From an uncultured Oscillospiraceae bacterium (GTDB lineage: Bacteria > Bacillota > Clostridia > Oscillospirales > Acutalibacteraceae): 28,150 bases of DNA. Shown here piece by piece: positions 7,694 to 15,442 of this stretch (the stretch's first letter is position 1; every line of letters begins with the position of its first letter). The stretch is from contig USHL01000001.1 of assembly GCA_900554525.1 (NCBI GenBank), positions 1 to 28,150 on the forward strand. The letters are read 5' to 3'. The notes below the pieces were generated by a model. The model was given only the letters and a program-made list of their open reading frames with translations, searched no databases and was not told the origin of the DNA. The position numbers and the translations under genes are program-made.

Positions 7694-7749
7694 GCGGTTT
7701 TACCGCATTGCCGCCAAAGGCGGCGTTTGAGCCGCGGCAGAACTGCCGC
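7694..7749 (-). other. triple hairpin between rpmD and rplO
   Basis: Three consecutive perfect hairpins lie in the gap: GCGGCAG-tt-CTGCCGC (7734-7749), GCCGCC-ttt-GGCGGC (7710-7724) and GCGGT-ttt-ACCGC (7694-7706). None is followed by a U tract on the minus strand, so they do not look like a terminator. They could stabilise or cut the mRNA, or bind a protein. Most neighbouring gene gaps are below 30 bp. Confidence 0.6.
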
Positions 7750-7760
7750 AGCAAAACAGA

Positions 7761-7958
7761 TTACTTGCTTTCAGACACTTCTAAAAGATGTGAAATCTTG
7801 TTGATCTTTCCGCGGGTCTGAGCATTATCCGGCTGGATTTTCTCATCGCCCACCTTGAAAAGACCGAGTGCATTGGCAGTGGCAATCTGATCCTTCTTGG
7901 AACCGATAGTGCTTTTTACCAGCTTTATTTTAAGGCCGGCAGCCTTTTTTGTTGCCAT
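7761..7958 (-). CDS. rpmD: 50S ribosomal protein L30
   Basis: This 65-residue product contains LKIKLVKSTIGSKKDQIATANALGL and ISHLLEV, the two halves of the L30 ferredoxin-like fold that binds 23S and contacts 5S regions. Start ATG at 7958 has AAGGAGGAG nine bases upstream; a longer frame adds 39 arginine-rich residues that are the rpsE end in another frame. It lies 14 bp after rpsE, the standard spc order. Confidence 0.97.
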   Translation of the reverse strand: MATKKAAGLKIKLVKSTIGSKKDQIATANALGLFKVGDEKIQPDNAQTRGKINKISHLLEVSESK

Positions 7959-7972
7959 AATGCTGCTCCTCC

Positions 7973-8476
7973 TTAGCCTATGATTTCCTTGACGGACTTG
8001 CCGCGTACGGCGGCGACCTCTTCGGCGCTTCTGAGCGAAGCAAGGCCGGCCACGGTGGCGCGGACTACGTTGCAAGGATTATTGGAACGTAAAGCCTTGG
8101 TACGGATATCGGAAATTCCGACCGTTTCAACAACCGCACGCACGGCGCCGCCCGCTATAACGCCGGTACCGGGGGCGGCGGGCTTCATAAGAACGCGTCC
8201 CGCGCCGAATGCGCCGATTACCTCATGCGGAATGGTGGTACCCTTCAGTGATACCTTGATAAGATTCTTTTTAGCGTCTTCAATTCCCTTGCGGATAGCG
8301 TCCGGAACTTCGCCGGCCTTACCGAGGCCGTAGCCTACGATGCCGTTGCCGTCGCCCACGACCACAAGCGCGGAGAATTTCATAATGCGTCCGCCCTTGA
8401 CAGTCTTGGAAACGCGGTTTATAGCGACGACGCGCTCTTTAAGATCTAATGTTGATGCGTCAATATTTGTAGCCAA
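7973..8476 (-). CDS. rpsE: 30S ribosomal protein S5
   Basis: S5 lines the mRNA entry channel and affects decoding accuracy. The 167-residue protein has the double-stranded RNA-binding-like N domain (LKERVVAINRVSKTVKGGRIMKFSALVVVGD) and the C domain with VRATVAGLASLRS. The start codon is TTG at 8476, preceded by AAGGAGGAATACTT; no better ATG exists nearby. It lies 15 bp after rplR. Confidence 0.97.
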   Translation of the reverse strand: MATNIDASTLDLKERVVAINRVSKTVKGGRIMKFSALVVVGDGNGIVGYGLGKAGEVPDAIRKGIEDAKKNLIKVSLKGTTIPHEVIGAFGAGRVLMKPAAPGTGVIAGGAVRAVVETVGISDIRTKALRSNNPCNVVRATVAGLASLRSAEEVAAVRGKSVKEIIG

Positions 8477-8491
8477 AAGTATTCCTCCTTA

Positions 8492-8851
8492 TCAGAACTT
8501 AAGGCCGCCCTCGCGGGCACCTTCGGCAAGCTCCTGAACGCGGCCGTGATAAATGTATCCGCCGCGGTCAAAAACGACCTCGGTGATGCCCTTTTCAGCG
8601 GCACGTGCAGCAATTAACTGTCCAACCTTGCGGGCTCCCTCTTTGTTTCCGCCGGAAATTCCGAAATCCTTCTCATTCGAAGCGGCGGCTGCGAGGGTAA
8701 CACCGTTTTCATCGTCGATAAGCTGGGCGTAAATATTGCAGTTGGAGCGGAATACATCAAGGCGGGGACGCTGTGCCGTACCGCTGATCTTTGAACGGAC
8801 GCGGGTATGGCGCTTAAGTCTTGCCTTATTACTGTTAGGTTTAGTAACCAT
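8492..8851 (-). CDS. rplR: 50S ribosomal protein L18
   Basis: L18 binds 5S rRNA and brings it to the central protuberance with L5. The 119-residue product shows the basic N-terminal tail (NKARLKRHTRVRSKISGTAQRPRLDVFRSN), YAQLIDDE, and the C-terminal VVFDRGGYIYHGRVQELAEGAREGGLKF, all diagnostic. ATG at 8851 lies 18 bp after rplF. Length is typical. Confidence 0.98.
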   Translation of the reverse strand: MVTKPNSNKARLKRHTRVRSKISGTAQRPRLDVFRSNCNIYAQLIDDENGVTLAAAASNEKDFGISGGNKEGARKVGQLIAARAAEKGITEVVFDRGGYIYHGRVQELAEGAREGGLKF

Positions 8852-8869
8852 AGTTTGTATACTCCTTTA

Positions 8870-9418
8870 TTATTTCTTTGCACCCTTGCCGGCTTTACCT
8901 TCTTTGCGGCGGATATGCTCATCGGCGTACTTGATGCCCTTGCCCTTATACGGCTCCGGCGGACGCTTCTCGCGCACCTCTGCTGCAAACTGACCGACCT
9001 GCTGCTTATCTGCACCGCTGATAACCACAAGGTTAGGAGACGGTACGTCAATGGTAATCCCGTCCACCTCAGGAACGATTACCTGATGGGAAAAGCCAAG
9101 ATTCATCACAAGATTTTTACCCTGCTTCTGGGCACGGTAGCCTACGCCGTTTACCTCGAGCTGCTTGGAGTAGCCGTTGGTTACACCCTCTACCATATTG
9201 GCGATGAGCGTACGGGTAAGGCCGTGCAGCGAACGGTGGTTCTTATCGTCGGAAGGACGGGTAACAATGACCTCATTGCCCTCTACGGCAATAGACATAG
9301 CTGAATTGAAGGTGTTTTTAAGCTCTCCCTTCGGACCCTTGACCGTTACTTCCGAGCCGTTTACTTTAACATCCACTCCGGCAGGGATGGTGATAGGTTT
9401 CTTTCCTATTCGTGACAT
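8870..9418 (-). CDS. rplF: 50S ribosomal protein L6
   Basis: L6 lies near the factor-binding site and the sarcin-ricin loop. The 182-residue protein begins MSRIGKKPITIPAGVDVKVNG and carries the second-repeat signature PEPYKGKGIKYADEHIRRKEGK. Two related domains (about 1-80 and 81-175) are apparent. It has GGAGGTG before ATG 9418 and lies 14 bp after rpsH. Confidence 0.98.
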   Translation of the reverse strand: MSRIGKKPITIPAGVDVKVNGSEVTVKGPKGELKNTFNSAMSIAVEGNEVIVTRPSDDKNHRSLHGLTRTLIANMVEGVTNGYSKQLEVNGVGYRAQKQGKNLVMNLGFSHQVIVPEVDGITIDVPSPNLVVISGADKQQVGQFAAEVREKRPPEPYKGKGIKYADEHIRRKEGKAGKGAKK

Positions 9419-9432
9419 TCCAATGCACCTCC

Positions 9433-9831
9433 TTACCAGACGAAAGCGAGGACTTCGCCGCCTACGTTTGCCTTGCGAGCCTGCTTGTCTGTCATTATAC
9501 CCTTAGAGGTGGAAAGGATGGCTATGCCGAGGCCTCTCATAACCTTGGGCATATCCTCTACATTTGTATAAATGCGCAGACCCGGCTTTGAAACCCTTCT
9601 GATACCGTTTATGATCTGTGCTTTATTCTGGCCGTATTTCAGCGTGATGTGAATTACGCCCTGCTTTCCGTCTTCCTCGACCTGAAAGCCTGTTATATAT
9701 CCCTCGTCAAGCAAGATCTGTGCTATTGCTTTCTTGACATTTGACGCCGGAACATCTACCGAATCGTGCTTTGCCGAAGATGCGTTGCGTATTCTCGTAA
9801 GCATATCGGCTATTGTATCGGTAATTTGCAA
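9433..9831 (-). CDS. rpsH: 30S ribosomal protein S8
   Basis: S8 is an early 16S rRNA binder. I place the start at the TTG at 9831, giving 132 residues that begin MQITDTIADMLTRIRNA, the normal N-terminus. The strong AAAGGAGG site lies nine bases upstream. An earlier TTG at 9840 touches the ribosome-binding site and would add three residues. The C-terminal signature STSKGIMTDKQARKANVGGEVLAFVW is intact. In E. coli S8 represses the spc operon by binding the rplE mRNA; no such site was identified here. Confidence 0.97.
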   Translation of the reverse strand: MQITDTIADMLTRIRNASSAKHDSVDVPASNVKKAIAQILLDEGYITGFQVEEDGKQGVIHITLKYGQNKAQIINGIRRVSKPGLRIYTNVEDMPKVMRGLGIAILSTSKGIMTDKQARKANVGGEVLAFVW

Positions 9832-9859
9832 TGCCGTCAACCTCCTTTAGCGTTTTGCC

Positions 9860-10045
9860 TTACCAGCTGGCTTTCTTCACTCCGGGAATCTCACCCTTGT
9901 AGGCAAGCTCTCTGAAGCATATACGGCAGATGCCGTACTTGCGAAGATAAGCGTGTGGGCGGCCGCAGATTTTGCATCTGTTGTACTTTCTTGTTGAAAA
10001 CTTAGCAGGTCTCGCCTGCTTAACTTTCATAGCAGTTTTAGCCAT
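9860..10045 (-). CDS. rpsZ: 30S ribosomal protein S14, zinc type Z
   Basis: This 61-residue protein is the short zinc form of S14 found in the 30S head. The ligands are in CKICGRPHAYLRKYGICRICFREL (two Cys-x2-Cys pairs), and the C-terminus GEIPGVKKASW is diagnostic. It lies between rplE and rpsH as in Bacillota spc operons. No zinc-free S14 paralogue is present in the window. Confidence 0.98.
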   Translation of the reverse strand: MAKTAMKVKQARPAKFSTRKYNRCKICGRPHAYLRKYGICRICFRELAYKGEIPGVKKASW

Positions 10046-10056
10046 TTTTCTTCTCC

Positions 10057-10596
10057 TTATCTCGCAAACGGAGCGCCCATAAGCGTCAGAAGCTCGCGGG
10101 CCTCTTCATCTGTTTTGGCAGTGGTAACAAAGATAATGTCCATTCCGCGGACCTTATCAATCTTATCGTAATCAATTTCAGGGAATATCAGCTGCTCCTT
10201 AACGCCCATAGCATAATTGCCGCGGCCGTCAAAGGCATTCGGATTTATACCTCTGAAGTCCCTTACTCTCGGCAATGCAGCGCCGAAAAGCCTTTCGATA
10301 AACTCATACATACGCTCGCCGCGCAGCGTGACCTTTGCGCCGATCGGCATACCCTCGCGGAGCTTGAAGTTCGCGACGGATTTCTTAGCACGGCAGGGAA
10401 CCGCCTTCTGGCCGGTTATCTTGCTCAAATCATTGAGAATAGCGTCAATGACCTTGCTGTTTTCCTTTGCCTCGCCGGCGCCTACGTTTATAACTACCTT
10501 TTCGAGCTTCGGAATCTGCATTACGCTCTTGTAGCCAAACTTTGTCATCAAAGCGGGAGCGATCGAATTTTTATATTCGTTCGACAGTGTTGACAT
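10057..10596 (-). CDS. rplE: 50S ribosomal protein L5
   Basis: L5 binds 5S rRNA and contacts P-site tRNA. The 179-residue product starts MSTLSNEYKNSIAPALMTKFGYKSVMQIPKLEKVVINVG and includes GLPRVRDFRG-like (GAALPRVRDFRGINPNAFDGRGNY) and the C-terminal DEEARELLTLMGAPF. The ATG at 10596 has AAGGAGG upstream; a longer frame adds 15 residues that overlap the ribosome-binding site and rplX. It sits 17 bp after rplX. Confidence 0.98.
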   Translation of the reverse strand: MSTLSNEYKNSIAPALMTKFGYKSVMQIPKLEKVVINVGAGEAKENSKVIDAILNDLSKITGQKAVPCRAKKSVANFKLREGMPIGAKVTLRGERMYEFIERLFGAALPRVRDFRGINPNAFDGRGNYAMGVKEQLIFPEIDYDKIDKVRGMDIIFVTTAKTDEEARELLTLMGAPFAR

Positions 10597-10613
10597 ACAA
10601 ATCCTCCTTACTC

Positions 10614-10937
10614 TTAAATAGTCTCGCCGCACTTTTTGCATATGCGGTCTTTCTTGCCGTCCTCATAGATTTTGGTTCCTATTCTGGTCGGCTTATTGCA
10701 TTTAGGGCAGACAACCTGGACCTTGCAGGCATAAACGGCGCCCTCGGTCTCGATAATGCCGGACGGATCGCCCGCCTTCTTCGGCTTTACATGCTTTTTA
10801 ACCTTGTTGATGCCCTCAACTATAACCTTACCCTCTTTGGGGCTGACCTCAAGCACCTTGCCGGTCTTCTTGCGGTCCTTCTTGTCTCCGGTGAGGAGTA
10901 CAACGATATCGCCTGTTTTAACGTGAAGCTTATTCAT
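10614..10937 (-). CDS. rplX: 50S ribosomal protein L24 (zinc form)
   Basis: L24 is an assembly initiator near the tunnel exit. The 107-residue protein has the N-terminal KOW motif (HVKTGDIVVLLTGDKKDRKKTGKVLEV) and KKHVKPKK. Its C-terminus has VCPKCNKPTRIG and ICKKCGETI, a likely zinc ribbon common in Bacillota L24. ATG at 10937 lies 18 bp after rplN. Confidence 0.98.
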   Translation of the reverse strand: MNKLHVKTGDIVVLLTGDKKDRKKTGKVLEVSPKEGKVIVEGINKVKKHVKPKKAGDPSGIIETEGAVYACKVQVVCPKCNKPTRIGTKIYEDGKKDRICKKCGETI

Positions 10938-10955
10938 AACTGTTTCTACCTCCCA

Positions 10956-11324
10956 TTAAAGCACTTCAGGAGCAAGAGACAGGATCTTGGTGTAATCCTT
11001 GTCGCGCAGCTCTCTGGCCACAGGCCCGAAAATACGGGTGCCGCGGGGGTTCTTGTCATCACGGATGATAACAGCCGCATTTTCGTCGAATCTGATGTAT
11101 GTGCCGTCGTTGCGGCGGAGTCCCTTAGCGGAACGCACCACAACTGCCTTGACAACGTCGCCCTTCTTCACGGTACCGCCCGGAGCGGCCTTTTTGACCG
11201 AAGCCACGATAACGTCGCCAATGTTGGCATACCTCCTTCTGGAGCCTCCAAGAACGCGGATGCACATAATTTCCTTAGCACCCGTATTGTCGGCAACCTT
11301 GAGGTAACTCTGTTGTTGTATCAC
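10956..11324 (-). CDS. rplN: 50S ribosomal protein L14
   Basis: L14 forms an intersubunit bridge and is the binding site of the silencing factor RsfS. The 122-residue protein begins with the usual MIQQQSYLKVADNTGAKEIMCIRVLGGS and ends with FGPVARELRDKDYTKILSLAPEVL. The start is GTG at 11324, eight to ten bases after AAAGGAGG. Gaps to rpsQ and rplX are about 20 bp. Confidence 0.98.
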   Translation of the reverse strand: MIQQQSYLKVADNTGAKEIMCIRVLGGSRRRYANIGDVIVASVKKAAPGGTVKKGDVVKAVVVRSAKGLRRNDGTYIRFDENAAVIIRDDKNPRGTRIFGPVARELRDKDYTKILSLAPEVL

Positions 11325-11344
11325 AGTGTTTTCCTCCTTTAAGA

Positions 11345-11602
11345 CTACTTAGCCTTCTCGATTATCTCGGCCACGCGCCAGCGCTTATCCTTGGAGAGCG
11401 GCCTTGTTTCCATGATGAGTACCCTGTCGCCGATGCCGCAGGAATTGTTCTCATCGTGAGCCTTGAGTCTTATTGTGTTCTTTATGATCTTCTTATAGAG
11501 CGGATGCTTGACGTTATCTTCAATGGCGACCACTACGGTCTTATCCATTTTATCGCTTACGACCCTTCCCACTCTGGTCTTACGAAGGTTTCTTTCGCTC
11601 AT
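11345..11602 (-). CDS. rpsQ: 30S ribosomal protein S17
   Basis: S17 is a primary 16S binder with an OB fold. The 85-residue protein has RKTRVGRVVSDKMDKTVVVAIEDNVKHPLYKKIIKNTIRLKAHDE and the C-terminal ETRPLSKDKRWRVAEIIEKA, all diagnostic. ATG at 11602 is preceded by GGGAGGAACAGCTAA. It is 19 bp after rpmC. Confidence 0.98.
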   Translation of the reverse strand: MSERNLRKTRVGRVVSDKMDKTVVVAIEDNVKHPLYKKIIKNTIRLKAHDENNSCGIGDRVLIMETRPLSKDKRWRVAEIIEKAK

Positions 11603-11621
11603 TTAGCTGTTCCTCCCTCTT

Positions 11622-11831
11622 TTAAGCGTTAGTGCTGTCGTTTTTAAGCTCATTCTCGCGGATAATAGTCTTAATGCGAGCGATATCCTTCTTGACAGCA
11701 ACGATACGCATGGGGTTTTCGAGCTGATTAATGGCGAGTTGGAAACGCAGATTGAATAATTCCTCTTTAAGCTTTGTCAACTGCTCATTAAGCTCGGGCA
11801 AAGTGTTCTGTCTGATTTCCTTTGCATTCAT
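11622..11831 (-). CDS. rpmC: 50S ribosomal protein L29
   Basis: L29 is a helical hairpin at the tunnel exit, part of the docking site for trigger factor and SRP. The 69-residue product begins MNAKEIRQNTLPELNEQLTKLKEELFNLRFQLAINQLENPMRI, with the R-F-Q-A and L-NP signature. Its ATG shares one base with the rplP stop (TAATG), so translation is probably coupled. Confidence 0.97.
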   Translation of the reverse strand: MNAKEIRQNTLPELNEQLTKLKEELFNLRFQLAINQLENPMRIVAVKKDIARIKTIIRENELKNDSTNA

Positions 11832-12256
11832 TACTGCTCACCACCCATTTCCTGCTTGCTTACAAACTTACATTTGATAGGAAGCTTGTTGGCTGCGAGA
11901 CGCATAGCCTCACGGGCAAGCTCCTCGCTGACTCCGCCGATCTCGAACATTACGCGGCCCGGCTTTACAACCGCGACCCAGTATTCCGGAGAGCCCTTAC
12001 CGGAACCCATTCGGGTCTCGGCCGGCTTTTCGGTGATCGGCTTGTCGGGGAATATCTTTATCCAAACCTGACCGCCGCGCTTGATATAACGCGTCATAGC
12101 GATACGGGCGGCTTCTATCTGATTGGAGGTGATCCACGCGGGCTCTAAGGCCTGCAGACCGTAGTCGCCGTGAGTCACGGTGATCCCGCGTGAGGCGGCG
12201 CCGGTAAGGCGGCCGCGGTGTACCCTGCGGTACTTAACGCGCTTAGGCATCAACAT
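11831..12256 (-). CDS. rplP: 50S ribosomal protein L16
   Basis: L16 lies by the A-site tRNA and is needed for peptidyl transfer geometry. The 141-residue protein begins MLMPKRVKYRRVHRGR and contains GDYGLQALEPAWITSNQIEAARIAMTR and RMGSGKGSPEYWVAVVKPG, with the arginine of GKG-region conserved. The start overlaps the rpsC stop by one base (TGATG); MPKRV two codons later is an alternative. The stop overlaps rpmC. Confidence 0.98.
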   Translation of the reverse strand: MLMPKRVKYRRVHRGRLTGAASRGITVTHGDYGLQALEPAWITSNQIEAARIAMTRYIKRGGQVWIKIFPDKPITEKPAETRMGSGKGSPEYWVAVVKPGRVMFEIGGVSEELAREAMRLAANKLPIKCKFVSKQEMGGEQ

Positions 12257-12921
12257 CAGCGTGCGCCCCCTTCCTTTTTCTTGGAGCGGTTATCCGCAAG
12301 TACCTCGCCCTTGTATATCCAGACCTTTACGCCGATGCGGCCGTATGTGGTGGCAGCCTCGGCAAAGCCGTAATCGATGTCGGCTCTCATAGTCTGGAGC
12401 GGAATGGTACCCTCGCGGTACTGCTCGCTTCTCGCGATTTCGGCGCCGCCCAGACGGCCCGAAACCTGTGTCTTTATACCCTTTACGCCGAGTCTCATAG
12501 CTCTGCCTATCGAGAGCTTCATCGCACGGCGGAAAGAAATTCGCTTTTCAAGCTGCGCAGCGATATTTTCCGCAACCAGAGTAGCGTTTGTATCCGGGCT
12601 CTTTATCTCTACGATATTGATGATGACCGGCTTTCCGAGCATCTGCTGGCAGGTAACGCGCAGCTTTTCGATTTCGCTGCCGTTGCGGCCGATAACCATG
12701 CCCGGCTTTGCGCAGTGGATATGCAGTCTCACGCGTTTGTCGTCACGTTCGATTTCGATTTTGGCAATACCCGCCGAAAAAAGCGTTTTCTTAAGGTATT
12801 TACGGAGGTTGTAGTCCTCAACCAAGGTATCTCCGAAATCACGGTCATTTGTAAACCAACGTGAATCCCAGTTCTTTATAACGCCCACACGGAAACCGTG
12901 GGGATTAACCTTCTGGCCCAT
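12256..12921 (-). CDS. rpsC: 30S ribosomal protein S3
   Basis: S3 lines the mRNA entry tunnel and contributes to helicase activity. The 221-residue protein starts MGQKVNPHGFRVGVIKNWDSRW, has the KH type II motif with PGMVIGRNGSEIEKLR, and the C-terminal domain GRLGGAEIARSEQYREGTIPLQTMRADIDYG and GVKVWIYKGEVL. It lies 15 bp after rplV and overlaps rplP by one base. Confidence 0.98.
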   Translation of the reverse strand: MGQKVNPHGFRVGVIKNWDSRWFTNDRDFGDTLVEDYNLRKYLKKTLFSAGIAKIEIERDDKRVRLHIHCAKPGMVIGRNGSEIEKLRVTCQQMLGKPVIINIVEIKSPDTNATLVAENIAAQLEKRISFRRAMKLSIGRAMRLGVKGIKTQVSGRLGGAEIARSEQYREGTIPLQTMRADIDYGFAEAATTYGRIGVKVWIYKGEVLADNRSKKKEGGAR

Positions 12922-12936
12922 AACTTAACCTCCCTT

Positions 12937-13275
12937 TCAGTTCTCGCGTTCTTTAAGAACGACGGTAATATGGCTTGTTCTCTTTAAAATCCTGTGGGCC
13001 CTGCCATGGTCCTTCGGACGGATCCTCTTGAGGGTCGGTCCGGGGCAGACAAAGCACTCTGCGACATAAAGTCTGGAAACATCCATATTGTGATTATTTT
13101 CTGCGTTTGCAATAGCTGACGCCAAAAGCTTCTCCAAATACTCGCAAGCGGACTTAGGAGTGAATTTGAGTATAGCCATAGCTTTGTCAGCATCCTGATT
13201 GCGGATAAGATCCAAAACAATCTTCACCTTGCGGGGTGAAATGCGGGCATATTTGAGTATCGCCCTTGCTTCCAT
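12937..13275 (-). CDS. rplV: 50S ribosomal protein L22
   Basis: L22 extends a beta hairpin into the peptide tunnel, where changes give macrolide resistance. The 112-residue product has ARISPRKVKIVLDLIRNQDADKAMAILKF and the hairpin region CPGPTLKRIRPKDHGRAHRILKRTSHITVVL. No insertion or deletion in the hairpin is evident. ATG at 13275 lies 23 bp after rpsS. Confidence 0.98.
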   Translation of the reverse strand: MEARAILKYARISPRKVKIVLDLIRNQDADKAMAILKFTPKSACEYLEKLLASAIANAENNHNMDVSRLYVAECFVCPGPTLKRIRPKDHGRAHRILKRTSHITVVLKEREN

Positions 13276-13298
13276 AGTTAAACTCTCCTTTCAGCCGC

Positions 13299-13574
13299 TT
13301 ACTTACCGCTGGTTTTAGAACCCGCGTGTCCCTTGAAGGTTCTGGTCGGTGCGAATTCACCGAGCTTGTGGCCAACCATATCCTCAGTTACATAAACCGG
13401 CACGTGCTTGCGGCCGTCATGGACCGCAAAGGTATGTCCGACGAAATCGGGGAATATGGTCGACGAACGGCTCCAGGTCTTCAAAACACGCTTTTCGCCG
13501 GTCGCGTTCATTTCCTGAACTCTCTTGAAAAGCACTTCTTGTACATAAGGGCCTTTTTTAATGCTTCTTCCCAT
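13299..13574 (-). CDS. rpsS: 30S ribosomal protein S19
   Basis: S19 lies in the 30S head with S13 and contacts the A site. The 91-residue protein begins MGRSIKKGPYVQEVLFKRV and has TWSRSSTIFPDFVGHTFAVHDGRKHVPVYVTEDMVGHKLGEFAPTRTFKGH, the full family signature. It is 21 bp after rplB, in the S10-operon order. Confidence 0.99.
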   Translation of the reverse strand: MGRSIKKGPYVQEVLFKRVQEMNATGEKRVLKTWSRSSTIFPDFVGHTFAVHDGRKHVPVYVTEDMVGHKLGEFAPTRTFKGHAGSKTSGK

Positions 13575-13595
13575 AATTAATCTCCTTTCGTCGGC

Positions 13596-14423
13596 TTATT
13601 TACGGCGCTTTACGATATATTTATCGGTACTCTTGTTCTTCTTGCGGGTCTTGTAGCCGAGTGCCGGCTTGCCCCACGGAGTAACAGGTCCCGGACGTCC
13701 GATGGGCGATTTGCCCTCGCCGCCGCCGTGCGGGTGGTCGCAGGGGTTCATAACAGAACCGCGCACTGTCGGTCTCCAGCCCATGTGGCGCTTGCGGCCG
13801 GCCTTGCCGTAATTTACATTGGCATGCTCCGGATTGGAAACCGCGCCGACGGTAGCCATACAGTTGGCCGGCACGTTGCGCAGCTCGCCCGAAGGCAGAC
13901 GCAGAAGCGCCATACCGTTCTCCTTAGCCATAAGCTGAGCCATATTTCCGGCCGAACGCGCAAGCTGCGCGCCCTTTCCGGGGTGAAGCTCAATGTTGTG
14001 GAGGAAGGTACCTACCGGGATATTGCTGAGCGGCAGCGCGTTGCCGGGCTTGATATCGGCATCGGGGCCGCTGACGATTACGTCGCCCACCTTTAAATCC
14101 TGCGGAGCGATTATATAGCGTTTTTCGCCGTCCTCATACTGAACGAGGGCGATAAAGGCCGAACGGTTGGGGTCATACTCAAGGGTGAGAACCGTCGCGT
14201 TAACTCCGAAACGCTCTCTCTTGAAGTCGATTACCCTGTATTTTCTGCGGTTGCCGCCGCCTCTGTGGCGGACGGTTATGCGGCCGTAGCTGTTGCGGCC
14301 GGCGTTTTTCTTTATAGGCTCAAGCAAGCTTCTTTCCGGGGCGACTTTCGAAAGCTCGGAATAGTCCATCGTCGTCATATTGCGGCGGCCCGGAGTAGTC
14401 GGCTTGTAATGTTTGATTGCCAT
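13596..14423 (-). CDS. rplB: 50S ribosomal protein L2
   Basis: L2 is required for subunit joining and peptidyl transfer. The 275-residue product begins MAIKHYKPTTPGRRNMTTMDYSEL and has RHRGGGNRRKYR and the C-terminal GSVMNPCDHPHGGGEGKSPIGRPGPVTPWGKP with the conserved histidine near residue 230. The ATG at 14423 has AGGAG upstream; a longer frame adds 18 residues with no similarity to L2. An 82-bp gap with several hairpins (GGAAATC/GATTTCC at 14479-14495 and two short GGCT-type stems) precedes it. Confidence 0.98.
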   Translation of the reverse strand: MAIKHYKPTTPGRRNMTTMDYSELSKVAPERSLLEPIKKNAGRNSYGRITVRHRGGGNRRKYRVIDFKRERFGVNATVLTLEYDPNRSAFIALVQYEDGEKRYIIAPQDLKVGDVIVSGPDADIKPGNALPLSNIPVGTFLHNIELHPGKGAQLARSAGNMAQLMAKENGMALLRLPSGELRNVPANCMATVGAVSNPEHANVNYGKAGRKRHMGWRPTVRGSVMNPCDHPHGGGEGKSPIGRPGPVTPWGKPALGYKTRKKNKSTDKYIVKRRK

Positions 14424-14505
14424 GTGTTTCACTCTCCTATTTTGGCTTAGCGAAGCCGTAACGGCTCCATACATCACCGGAAATCAACGATTTCCTCACA
14501 GCTTA

Positions 14506-14799
14506 TCAGATAAGACCGTCGAAGAACTCTATCGGCTTGGAATCCGCCTTAAGAGTTACAACCGCCTTTTTCCAGGCGGCGGTATAGCCGTTGTAGCGGC
14601 CCATACGTCTGGCCTGGCCGCGCACATTGATGGTATTCACCTTTGCAACGTCGACCTTGAAAAGCTGTGCGACCGCGGCTGCGATCTCTATCTTGTTGGC
14701 GTCCTTTGCTACCTTAAAGGTGTATTTCTTATCGGCTATTCCCGACATACTCTTTTCGGTAATCACCGGAGCGATAATGATATCCTGTGCGGCTTTCAT
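14506..14799 (-). CDS. rplW: 50S ribosomal protein L23
   Basis: L23 is the main tunnel-exit docking site for trigger factor and SRP. The 97-residue protein has AAQDIIIAPVITEKSM, YTFKVAKDANKIEIAAAVAQLFKVDVAKVNTINV and GRYNGYTAAWKKAVVTLK, all typical. Its ATG shares a base with the rplD stop (TAATG); the GAGGAGGTG site lies inside the end of rplD, implying coupled translation. Confidence 0.98.
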   Translation of the reverse strand: MKAAQDIIIAPVITEKSMSGIADKKYTFKVAKDANKIEIAAAVAQLFKVDVAKVNTINVRGQARRMGRYNGYTAAWKKAVVTLKADSKPIEFFDGLI

Positions 14800-15422
14800 T
14801 ATGCATACACCTCCTCAAGCTTAGCTACGGCGCCCTTGACCATCACCAGCGTATCGGCATTGATTATGTCGTAGGTGTTGACGGTGTTTACCTGAGCGGA
14901 TTTGGCGCCCGCGATGTTCGCTATACTCTTAACGGCAAAGGGATTGTTGTCCTCCAGCACGATAAGGGTCTTCTTTCCGGCGCCGATCGCCTTTAAGCAA
15001 TCCGCGACGGTTTTGGTCTTGTAAGCCTCAAGCTTTAATTCGTCAAGAACGATCATATCGCCTGTGAGCACCTTATCCGACAAAGCGGATTTAAGCGCCA
15101 GTCTTCTGACCTTTTTGTTGAGGGAGTAGGAATAATCCCTCGGCTTCGGCGCATGGACGATACCGCCGTGTCTCCACTGCGGAGCTCTGGTCGAGCCCTG
15201 TCTCGCATGGCCTGTGCCCTTCTGTCTCCAGGGCTTTTTGCCGCCGCCCGAAACCTCGGTGCGGGTCAGAGTGGACTGTGTGCCCTGACGCTGGTTTGCA
15301 AGGTAGTTTACAACCGCCATATGCATTACCGCCGCGTTGGGCGCAATTCCGAAAACGGCGTCGCTGAGCGTCATCTCTCCCACGCTTTTGCCCGCCATAT
15401 CGACTACTGCTATATTAGGCAT
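14799..15422 (-). CDS. rplD: 50S ribosomal protein L4
   Basis: L4 reaches the tunnel constriction opposite L22. In E. coli it also represses the S10 operon through its leader. The 207-residue product starts MPNIAVVDMAGKSVGEMTLSD and has the extended loop KKPWRQKGTGHARQGSTRAPQWRHGGIVHAPKPRDYSY, followed by the Rossmann-like C domain. ATG at 15422 is preferred over a GTG four codons earlier that touches the AAGGAG site. Confidence 0.97.
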   Translation of the reverse strand: MPNIAVVDMAGKSVGEMTLSDAVFGIAPNAAVMHMAVVNYLANQRQGTQSTLTRTEVSGGGKKPWRQKGTGHARQGSTRAPQWRHGGIVHAPKPRDYSYSLNKKVRRLALKSALSDKVLTGDMIVLDELKLEAYKTKTVADCLKAIGAGKKTLIVLEDNNPFAVKSIANIAGAKSAQVNTVNTYDIINADTLVMVKGAVAKLEEVYA

Positions 15423-15442
15423 AATTCGTAACACTCCTTCCC

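Noticed and set aside
10542..11342. 266-codon plus-strand ORF
   Set aside because: It is antisense to rplE, rplX and rplN, all clearly real. No promoter or ribosome-binding site supports it.
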